A stretch of DNA of 6,556 nt from Clostridiales bacterium (lineage in GTDB: Bacteria; Bacillota_A; Clostridia; Peptostreptococcales; Anaerovoracaceae). The notes beneath the pieces are model-generated. The model worked only from the letters and a program-made list of their open reading frames with translations. It was not told where the DNA came from and ran no database searches. Shown one piece after another: positions 1 through 6,556 of this stretch. Position 1 is the first letter of the stretch; each line of letters begins with the position of its first letter. Position numbers and translations under genes: made by a program. Where the stretch lies: NCBI GenBank assembly GCA_015058265.1, contig SVCR01000098.1:1-6556 (forward strand), written 5' to 3'.

Positions 1-57
1 CTAACCTCATCCGGTACCGGCATCGTCACGGTCTCATATGCGGCCGTGTTCTTGTGA
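1..57 (+). CDS. Possible C-terminal end of an unidentified protein (5' end outside window)
   Basis: Reading frame 1 is open from the left edge and ends with two tandem TGA stops at 55-57 and 58-60. The 18 visible codons give LTSSGTGIVTVSYAAVFL, a Gly/Ser/Thr-rich then hydrophobic tail. These 57 bases are about 56% GC, close to the coding regions, and the sequence turns AT-rich straight after the stops, as expected at a gene end. Frame 3 is also open for a while (to a TAA near 78), so the assignment is not secure. The fragment is too short to name a family, and no function is proposed. If real, the gene lies upstream of the decarboxylase gene on the same strand, but the 419-bp AT-rich gap makes co-transcription unlikely. 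Confidence 0.35.
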   Translation, partial: LTSSGTGIVTVSYAAVFL

Positions 58-381
58 TGAGGTACATGGATGCTTGGTAAATGTTTCCTTTGGCTCATCC
101 CTTTTAGAAACTCCTTTCATATAAATACCAATATCTTGCATTTCGGTTCTCATATAACTGCAGATACATATCACCCGCACTATATGGGAGCTTTTCTTCA
201 AGCGCAGTAAAACAGACGTACTACGCCTTACAACGTGGGTATTATATAATATTTCGGCAAAAAAAACTAACTCCAAAGCAATAAAAAATGCCTCAAAGTG
301 ATTATTTTCCAATGCAATCGCGTTAATTATTTATCTGTCTTGATATTATGACCGATTTACTGCCCAGCGTCCCCTTTTTCA

Positions 382-416
382 TGTATAAACAGCATGCTTA
401 TGTTATAATAACAGCA
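382..416 (+). promoter_or_regulatory. Extended -10 promoter of the decarboxylase gene
   Basis: A perfect TATAAT lies at 404-409 and is preceded by TG at 401-402, giving the extended -10 form TGnTATAAT. The best -35 candidate is TGTATA at 382-387 with a 16-bp spacer, matching TTGACA at only three of six positions. A weak -35 is tolerated when the extended -10 is present. Transcription would start near 415-417, leaving a leader of about 60 nt before the ATG at 477. The heptamer AACAGCA occurs at 388-394 and again at 410-416, on either side of the -10 box and 22 bp apart, so a regulator could bind there. The promoter is inferred from sequence match only. Confidence 0.6.
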
Positions 417-427
417 ATTTAATGTCA

Positions 428-462
428 TATTACCGGACTGCGTTCATCGCTGTGCGGTAATA
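428..462 (+). promoter_or_regulatory. Leader dyad / hairpin just before the Shine-Dalgarno sequence
   Basis: Two 15-base arms (428-442 and 448-462) around the loop TTCAT pair at 13 of 15 positions. The outer eight pairs, TATTACCG with CGGTAATA, are perfect. Inside them are a G/G mismatch (436/454) and a T/T mismatch (439/451), with AC/GT and GCG/CGC pairs between and beyond them. The dyad lies wholly within the predicted leader and ends three bases before the Shine-Dalgarno AAGGTGG (466-472), which is four bases from the ATG at 477. There is no U-tract after it, so it is not an intrinsic terminator. It could be an operator for a dimeric repressor or an RNA hairpin that affects translation or stability; the sequence does not decide between these. 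Confidence 0.55.
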
Positions 463-476
463 ACGAAGGTGGGACC

Positions 477-1973
477 ATGACCAGTATTATCGATTTCCTT
501 AATGAACTGGCCGCCGCATCAGAGGCGAGCGCAGGACACATCTCCTTCCACATGCCGGGGCACAAAGGAAGGTCATCGCTCTACGAGCGTACCGGATACA
601 GCCGGTTTCTGCGCAATCTCATGGCATGCGATATCACAGAGATACCGGGTGCCGATGCTTTGTTCTGCCCCGAGTCGACGATCAAAGCCGTCATGGACGG
701 CTATGCAGAGCTGTACGGAGTCAAGCACAGCGAGCTGCTTGTAAACGGTTCGAGCGCCGGTGTGATGGCAGCGGTCATCTCATCAGTTCCGATAGGCGGC
801 AAGCTGATACTCGGACGCAACTCCCACCATTCAGCATTCAGCGCAATGAGGTTGTGGGGCATCAACCCGGTATATATAAGGCCGGAGATCGACAGAGAAT
901 GCGGACTGGTCAGCGAGATCAGCCCTTCATCGCTTGAACAGGCCTGCCGTGACAATCCGGACGCTTCAGCGGTCCTGATCACCAGCCCTAATTATTACGG
1001 GATTCTTTCTGACATTTCCGCGCTGGCAGCCATAGCTCACGAGCACGACATGATCCTCATTGTCGACCAGGCTCACGGTGCTCATCTGAGATTCTTTGAC
1101 AGTGACGCGGAAGCCATCAGGGCAGCAGGCGGATATGTCACACACACCAGACATTCCGCCGAATCACTCGGCGCAGACATCGTTGTCAACAGCACCCATA
1201 AGACACTCCTGAGTTTTACCGGGAGCGGCATACTCAACATATGCACCGACAGGCCTTCAGTAAACGCAGTAAGCGATACCTTGCGGATGCTGCAGACCAC
1301 AAGTCCGTCTTATCTCCTTATGGGCAGTCTGGATATCAACCTCAGGATAATGTCTGAATACGGCAGCGATATCATCAGGAAGTGGCGTTCGGATCTCACG
1401 GATTTCTACAGGCGTGCCGGCCGCATAGACGGGCTCGACCTCATTACTTGTCCGATCGAAGATGACAAGACCTACGCGATGTACAACAACCGCACGGGTC
1501 TTGATATGACCAAAATCAACATAAGTATGGCCAGACTCGGCCTGTCCGGCGAGCAGCTTGAACGCGAATTGATATACAAAGGAATCATCCCTGAGATGGT
1601 CCACGGCAGTTATGTAATGCTCATGACCGGAGCCGGGAATGTCTCATCTGACTATGACGCTTTGCTCACGGCACTGAAAGAGATTTCCGCTAATTACGGA
1701 GTCGCTTCCGGTTTTACGGGATCTCCGCTTTCCGAACCCGGATTCGATCTTGATTCCGCGGACGTTCCTGTCGAGTACGAGGAAGTCCCGCTCTATATGG
1801 CAGACGGACGGGTGCTTTACGATCCTGTTATAGTCTATCCGCCGGGAACACCGGTAGCCTGCCCTGGTGAGATAATGAATGCTCAAGTCATTTCATTTAT
1901 TGCCAAAGCGATCGAGAACGAAGACAAGGTGTCAGGCGTCGACGAAGAAGGAATGATCCGGGTCGGGATCTGA
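477..1973 (+). CDS. PLP-dependent Orn/Lys/Arg decarboxylase (arginine, lysine or ornithine decarboxylase-like)
   Basis: This cytoplasmic fold-type I enzyme should remove the alpha-carboxyl group of a basic amino acid to give a polyamine or polyamine precursor. At 498 residues it matches the short Bacillus SpeA/YaaO-like group. Visible motifs are HMPGHKG (25-31), the glycine loop NGSSAG (90-95) that holds the PLP phosphate, RNSHHS (114-119) where H117 should stack on the PLP ring, VDQAHGAH (196-203) with the PLP-binding Asp197, and STHKTL (239-244) with Lys242 as the Schiff-base lysine. The C-terminal domain carries YPPGTP (454-459) and PGE (463-465), typical of PF03711. The usual HKS is HHS here. 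The ATG is fixed by AAGGTGG four bases upstream and by the lack of another ATG before the in-frame stop at 420. The substrate cannot be assigned: no other polyamine gene is in view. Its own promoter and a strong terminator suggest a single-gene transcript. Confidence 0.93.
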   Translation: MTSIIDFLNELAAASEASAGHISFHMPGHKGRSSLYERTGYSRFLRNLMACDITEIPGADALFCPESTIKAVMDGYAELYGVKHSELLVNGSSAGVMAAVISSVPIGGKLILGRNSHHSAFSAMRLWGINPVYIRPEIDRECGLVSEISPSSLEQACRDNPDASAVLITSPNYYGILSDISALAAIAHEHDMILIVDQAHGAHLRFFDSDAEAIRAAGGYVTHTRHSAESLGADIVVNSTHKTLLSFTGSGILNICTDRPSVNAVSDTLRMLQTTSPSYLLMGSLDINLRIMSEYGSDIIRKWRSDLTDFYRRAGRIDGLDLITCPIEDDKTYAMYNNRTGLDMTKINISMARLGLSGEQLERELIYKGIIPEMVHGSYVMLMTGAGNVSSDYDALLTALKEISANYGVASGFTGSPLSEPGFDLDSADVPVEYEEVPLYMADGRVLYDPVIVYPPGTPVACPGEIMNAQVISFIAKAIENEDKVSGVDEEGMIRVGI

Positions 1974-2000
1974 AAACGGCCGATAGTTTTTTACACATCG

Positions 2001-2060
2001 CGGACAACAAGAGGAGGAAGATCTGATTGTGATCAGTTCTTCCTCCTCTTTTGTTATCCG
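2001..2060. terminator. Strong palindromic terminator between convergent genes
   Basis: The core stem pairs 2009-2027 with 2032-2050 around the loop TGTG (2028-2031), with 18 of 19 positions matched (only 2022/2037 fails). A two-base bulge (2051-2052) separates this from weaker outer pairing, AAC 2006-2008 with GTT 2053-2055 and CGG 2001-2003 with CCG 2058-2060. On the + strand the stem runs into TTTT at 2049-2052, which suits termination of the decarboxylase transcript. On the minus strand the 3' flank is CTTGTTGT, a poorer U-tract, so bidirectional use for serS is plausible but less certain. The left arm contains an AGAGGAGGAA motif that looks like a Shine-Dalgarno sequence, but no start codon follows at a usable distance. 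Confidence 0.85.
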
Positions 2061-2089
2061 GTTATTTGATCATGCAGCTCTCTTGAGGG

Positions 2090-2104
2090 ATGCGTTCAGA
2101 CGCA

Positions 2105-2105
<1 letters not shown>
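2090..2105 (-). other. Small hairpin at the serS stop codon
   Basis: ATGCGT (2090-2095) and ACGCAT (2100-2105) are perfect inverted repeats separated by four bases. On the minus strand the stem begins with the last base of the serS TAA stop. No U-tract follows; the next bases are CCCTCAAGAGAGC. It may protect the 3' end of the message or help slow the polymerase before the larger palindrome at 2001-2060, but it could also be chance. Confidence 0.4.
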
Positions 2106-3406
<1,301 letters not shown>

Positions 3407-3452
3407 TTATCTTTTCATTCCTAATGATACTCCCGGAGTCTGCCCCGCAGCA

Positions 3453-5378
3453 TCAGAATATGTTTCTCTGATACTTATTATACGCGTTACGCAGCTCTTC
3501 CAGTTTTTCTTCTATTATTATTTCCAGTCTGCTGAGTTCCTCATAGTTCTCGCAGTCTATTGCATTTCTTGCCTGCATCAGCAGTGACGCTCTCCCGTTG
3601 ACCTCATGACCGATCAGATCCTTGAGATCAGCTATGGCCTTCCAGTTCTTCTGATCATAGTCATTAGTGTCATCGTCATGAAGCATCCTGCAGCTGCGAA
3701 GGAAATCCATCGTATTCTGTATATATCTGTCGTGATATTCCATCTGCCACTTGAGGATCATCTGCTCTCTGTAGGAGCGCAGGATCAGTCCCGCAGTCTC
3801 ATCACCATCCGTGATTATCCTGGTTTTCTCAGCGACCTCATCTCTGCCGCCCCATACGCTGAAGCACTGCCATACATTTGCAGGCGGTACCCCGAAGAGT
3901 TTCTCTCTTTCCTCGCGAGTATAGTCAGTATAGATGTTGAGCTCTGACCTGTATTCCCTGTTCTTATCCAGATAGAAGTCCTTTTCGCCGTACTTCTTAC
4001 TGATCGATGTCTCCAGTTCAGACGGTATCTTCTTCGCCTTGAGTGCCGCCCTGATACCATCCAGCATAGTCATATATGTAGCGCCGATGATCAGGTATGA
4101 GTTTGTATGAGGGTTAGGTGATCTCAATTCGAATCTCGTAGACAGAGGATTCTTCAGATCCCTGACGAGGCCGATAAGTATAGTCCTGTTTCTCGACGGA
4201 GTCTTGTGATCGACTCCGAGTGAAGTTACGATACAGACCGGAGCCTCATATCCCGGCTTGAGTCTCTGGAAGGAATCATGCGTCGGAGCAACTATAGGAT
4301 TGAGAAGCTCATAATTCTTCAGTATGCCCATGAGCGCTCCGTATCCGACCGGACTCATGAAATCCGCTTCGCGGTCGACCGGCTCGAACAGATTGGTGAC
4401 AGTTCCGTCCTTCAGTCTGGCAGCAATGCCGAAGTGGGTATGCTCTCCGGAGCCAGCGACTCCGATCATCGGTTTAGCCCTGAATGTTACATCCAGACTG
4501 TTCATGCGGAAGACATCTTTTACGATGTTCTTGACCTGACTCTCATTGTCAGCAGCCTGCATCGGATCAGCATATTTCCAGTCGATCTCGAGCTGCTCCA
4601 TGATATGGTCGAAGGTTCCGGTATTGCCCATTTTGGCTTTGACTCCGCCGACCTCTTTATGGCCCATCTCAACTCCGAAGCCATAATGCTCAAGGATCTC
4701 CAGAGTCTGCTCCATAGCAGTTCCGACAGGACCGGTAACTCTCTTCCAATACTGCTCCTTAAGCTCCTGCGCGATCGACAGCTGGTTCCTGTCGGCTCTG
4801 TCATCAGGAGTCTTGACCCAGAACTCCAGCTCTGTCGCGTTAGTGAACAGCAGCTCGTCTATATCGTCGTAGCTGTCGACTCCTCCGATGTGGTCGAATA
4901 CGTACGGATTATTTCTGAGCACCTCTTCAAGTCCGGCACGGAACCTGTCCATTGAGTCTTTGAGGAATGTCCTCGAACCGACCATGACATCTCCGTTATG
5001 TCTCAGAAAAGACGGTATCCTGAGAGTTCCTGTAGGAAGTCCTGTCTCATAGTCCCTGTTGTTAAAATTGTACTCGACATACCAGTTCACATCCTGATCC
5101 GGCATGATATCCACTCTGGCATTTGAAAGATCTGCTATTGTCGGCAGAGCTACGGAAGAGCCGTCAGTCTGCACTCCGTCACTAAGCAGTTTCTCCATGT
5201 CCTCCAGGAACGCCCTGACCGGGATCTTCTCATCTGTGTTGTGTCCGGCCATGTCGACACCGGTGAATGACACGAACCTCACCTCCGGATGAGCCGCGAG
5301 TCTGTTCTTAACTGTCTCTGGATCATGCTCATCCGGTCTGAGGGTATAAAGCATTCTGTTTAAGTCAAAATTGATCAT
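3453..5378 (-). CDS. glnA: Glutamine synthetase, long form with loop insert and C-terminal extension
   Basis: The family makes glutamine from glutamate, ammonia and ATP in the cytoplasm. An N-terminal beta-grasp domain (about 30-140) carries TDGSS (71-75), matching the Asp of FDGSS. The catalytic domain has ELE (183-185), HKEV (240-243), EIDWKYA (264-270), GSGEHTH (309-315), QRLKPGYEAP (371-380), SRNR (395-398) and RFELR (415-419). These supply metal ligands E183, E185, E242, E264, H313 and E417. About 15 extra residues sit between E242 and E264, and about 120 residues, rich in predicted helix, extend the C-terminus. The total of 641 exceeds the 440-470 of ordinary bacterial GS. It lacks GSIII hallmarks. 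A308 and G403 replace a usual Asn and Arg. The ATG overlaps no gene; it is 19 bp from the UPF0182 stop and is preceded by a purine-rich AGGGATGGG. An out-of-frame ATG 10 bases upstream opens only seven codons. Glutamine synthesis is the likely activity, but another amine acceptor is possible. Confidence 0.9.
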   Translation of the reverse strand: MINFDLNRMLYTLRPDEHDPETVKNRLAAHPEVRFVSFTGVDMAGHNTDEKIPVRAFLEDMEKLLSDGVQTDGSSVALPTIADLSNARVDIMPDQDVNWYVEYNFNNRDYETGLPTGTLRIPSFLRHNGDVMVGSRTFLKDSMDRFRAGLEEVLRNNPYVFDHIGGVDSYDDIDELLFTNATELEFWVKTPDDRADRNQLSIAQELKEQYWKRVTGPVGTAMEQTLEILEHYGFGVEMGHKEVGGVKAKMGNTGTFDHIMEQLEIDWKYADPMQAADNESQVKNIVKDVFRMNSLDVTFRAKPMIGVAGSGEHTHFGIAARLKDGTVTNLFEPVDREADFMSPVGYGALMGILKNYELLNPIVAPTHDSFQRLKPGYEAPVCIVTSLGVDHKTPSRNRTILIGLVRDLKNPLSTRFELRSPNPHTNSYLIIGATYMTMLDGIRAALKAKKIPSELETSISKKYGEKDFYLDKNREYRSELNIYTDYTREEREKLFGVPPANVWQCFSVWGGRDEVAEKTRIITDGDETAGLILRSYREQMILKWQMEYHDRYIQNTMDFLRSCRMLHDDDTNDYDQKNWKAIADLKDLIGHEVNGRASLLMQARNAIDCENYEELSRLEIIIEEKLEELRNAYNKYQRNIF

Positions 5379-5397
5379 CTATTCCCATCCCTATTTC

Positions 5398-6556
5398 TTA
5401 TTGATTACTCAGCCTGTTCAGATACTGCTCAAGCTGACCTATATATTTTCCGTAACCTTCCCAGTCGCCTTCCTTCTGGGCTGCAATAGCCTTATCGTAA
5501 GCGTTCTGAGCCTTCTTGATGAGCGACTTGATATCTTCGGTCGCGCCGCCTTCCTCGGCATCCTCGCTGACGCTCTTGGATTCCTTGTCCTCATAGGTTC
5601 CGCCGAACAGACTCAGCAGAGCCTCAGACAGAGTCGGCTCGTAAGCGATCTTATCCTGATAAGCTACGATGACTCTCTTGACTTCCGGAATAGCCTGATT
5701 TGACGCTTCCAGATATACCGGCTCTACGTACATCAGAGAAGTACCGATCGGTATTACGAACAGATCGCCTCTCTTATATTTAGACCCGGATGATGCCCAG
5801 AGAGAGAATTCCTTGGAGATCTCAGTGTTCTGGTCGATCTGCGCTTCGATCTGCATCGGTCCGTATATAGTCCTGTTCTTAGGCATCGTATATACGATGA
5901 GCTGTCCGTAGTTCGCTCCGTCATTACGCGCCATCATGACAGCTGTCATGTTCTGCTTTGACTTCGGAGTGAACGGCACCATGTTGATAAACTCAGCGCC
6001 TTCCTTGGTATCCGGCAGATTGAATATGAAGTAGCTCGGATCCATCTGAACGTCTTCGGTTCCGTAGATCTGGTGAGCGATATCCCAGAGGTCCTCTTTC
6101 TGATAGAACACTTTGACCTCATCCATGTGGTACTTGGAATATACACTTGCCTGGATCTTGAACAGTGTGTTCGGATATCTCAGGTGAGCTCTCATATTTT
6201 CAGGTATCTCATTAGACGACTTGAACAGCTTAGGATATATCTTCTGGTAAGTCGCTGCGATCGGATCGTTATCATCAACTATGTAGAAATCCACATCCCC
6301 GTTGTATGCGTCTACGACGACCTTGATGGAGTTCCTGATATAATTGGTGCCGTTTTCCTGAGCATTGTAAGGCTCTGAATAAGGATATTTGTTGCTTGTT
6401 GTGTAAGCATCGAGTATCCAGTAGAGCTTGCCGTCTATGATAGTCATATACGGATCTTCTTCGTATGCCAGATAAGGCATGATCTTCTCAACTCTCTGCA
6501 CCACATTCCTGTAGTAGATGATCCTGGACTTGGAATTGATGTTCGAGGATACGAGG
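5398..6556 (-). CDS. UPF0182 family membrane protein, C-terminal part (5' end outside window)
   Basis: The frame is open to the right edge, so only the last 385 residues are visible. A GTG at 6502-6504 is internal, because the upstream codons continue the family pattern. UPF0182 (COG1615) proteins are usually about 900 residues, with several membrane segments near the N-terminus and a large extracytoplasmic domain. What is seen here belongs to that soluble domain. Recognisable stretches, counted from the first full codon, are SNINSKSRIIYYRN (4-17), KLYWILDAYTTSNKYPYS (43-60), NYIRNSIKVVVDAYNG (71-86), MRAHLRYP (121-128) and YHMDEVKVFYQKEDLWDI (142-159). No membrane segment is visible. An acidic, Ser/Gly-rich linker (322-340) leads to a helical tail of about 45 residues ending in LNRLSNQ. 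The molecular function of the family is unknown. The stop lies 19 bp before the glutamine synthetase ATG, which suggests an operon. Confidence 0.92.
   Translation of the reverse strand, partial: LVSSNINSKSRIIYYRNVVQRVEKIMPYLAYEEDPYMTIIDGKLYWILDAYTTSNKYPYSEPYNAQENGTNYIRNSIKVVVDAYNGDVDFYIVDDNDPIAATYQKIYPKLFKSSNEIPENMRAHLRYPNTLFKIQASVYSKYHMDEVKVFYQKEDLWDIAHQIYGTEDVQMDPSYFIFNLPDTKEGAEFINMVPFTPKSKQNMTAVMMARNDGANYGQLIVYTMPKNRTIYGPMQIEAQIDQNTEISKEFSLWASSGSKYKRGDLFVIPIGTSLMYVEPVYLEASNQAIPEVKRVIVAYQDKIAYEPTLSEALLSLFGGTYEDKESKSVSEDAEEGGATEDIKSLIKKAQNAYDKAIAAQKEGDWEGYGKYIGQLEQYLNRLSNQ

Larger units (their letters stand above)
58..476. other. AT-rich intergenic region upstream of the decarboxylase gene
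   Basis: This stretch of about 420 bp shows no convincing gene. A 92-codon minus-strand reading frame at 34-312 would have to start at TTG with no Shine-Dalgarno sequence, and its product resembles no family I know. The + strand holds only ATG-initiated frames of 8-12 codons without ribosome binding sites. The left part contains a weak 6-bp inverted repeat (GATGAG 56-61 / CTCATC 94-99) followed by CCCTTTTA, which could be a poor terminator for the gene ending at 57. The last 100 bases hold the promoter, direct repeat and leader dyad listed separately. No riboswitch was recognised. Confidence 0.6.

Noticed and set aside
11..20. Perfect palindrome CCGGTACCGG
   Set aside because: It lies within the probable coding end at 1-57 and is a single copy with no flanking structure; likely chance.
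241..250. ATTATATAAT, a possible -10 box on either strand
   Set aside because: No -35 match at 16-18 bp on either strand and no gene that it would serve.
34..312. 92-codon minus-strand reading frame in the intergenic region
   Set aside because: It needs a TTG start without a Shine-Dalgarno sequence, lies in AT-rich DNA, and its product resembles no known family.
4623..4634. Loss of a GS metal ligand (Glu to Lys250)
   Set aside because: This arises only if the loop is aligned without a gap. The EIDWKYA anchor shows that the ligand is E264 after an insertion.
4278..4955. 225-codon + strand reading frame inside the glutamine synthetase gene
   Set aside because: It is antisense to highly conserved GS motifs, and its product has no recognisable family features; it is a shadow of the real gene.
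6502..6504. GTG as the start of the UPF0182 gene
   Set aside because: The frame stays open to the window edge, and the upstream codons continue the conserved UPF0182 sequence, so this GTG is internal.

Overview
The window looks like chromosomal DNA from a low-to-mid GC Bacillota, most likely an anaerobic Clostridia. Three things suggest this: the long clostridial type of glutamine synthetase, a UPF0182 membrane-protein gene beside it, and strong AGGAGG-like ribosome binding sites. No mobile element, CRISPR array, tRNA or rRNA gene was seen. The species cannot be named from the sequence alone.

Layout from left to right. Bases 1-57 may be the last 18 codons of a + strand gene that ends in two tandem TGA stops. 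Bases 58-476 are an AT-rich intergenic stretch. Its right end holds an extended -10 promoter and a 35-bp imperfect dyad just upstream of a + strand gene. That gene (477-1973) encodes a PLP-dependent Orn/Lys/Arg-type decarboxylase of 498 residues. It converges on a minus-strand cluster, and the 131-bp gap between them carries a very strong palindrome that serves as a terminator, perhaps for both directions.

The minus-strand cluster reads from the right edge leftwards. First comes the C-terminal 385 residues of a UPF0182 family membrane protein, whose 5' end lies outside the window. After 19 bp comes a 641-residue glutamine synthetase, and after a further 67 bp a complete seryl-tRNA synthetase (serS). 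The spacings, the common strand and the lack of any terminator between them suggest one transcript ending at the palindrome near 2001-2060. The proteins share no obvious pathway: amino-acid amidation, tRNA charging and an uncharacterised envelope protein.

The most unusual item is the glutamine synthetase. It keeps the metal-binding and most substrate-binding residues of the family. However, it has about 15 extra residues inside the loop joining two metal-binding glutamates, a C-terminal extension of about 120 residues, and two changes at usually conserved active-site positions. This looks like a distinct long GS subfamily rather than a decayed enzyme. The second item of interest is the promoter and leader of the decarboxylase gene, with a direct repeat around the -10 box and a leader hairpin ending just before the Shine-Dalgarno sequence. 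Nothing in the window amounts to a clearly new multi-gene system.
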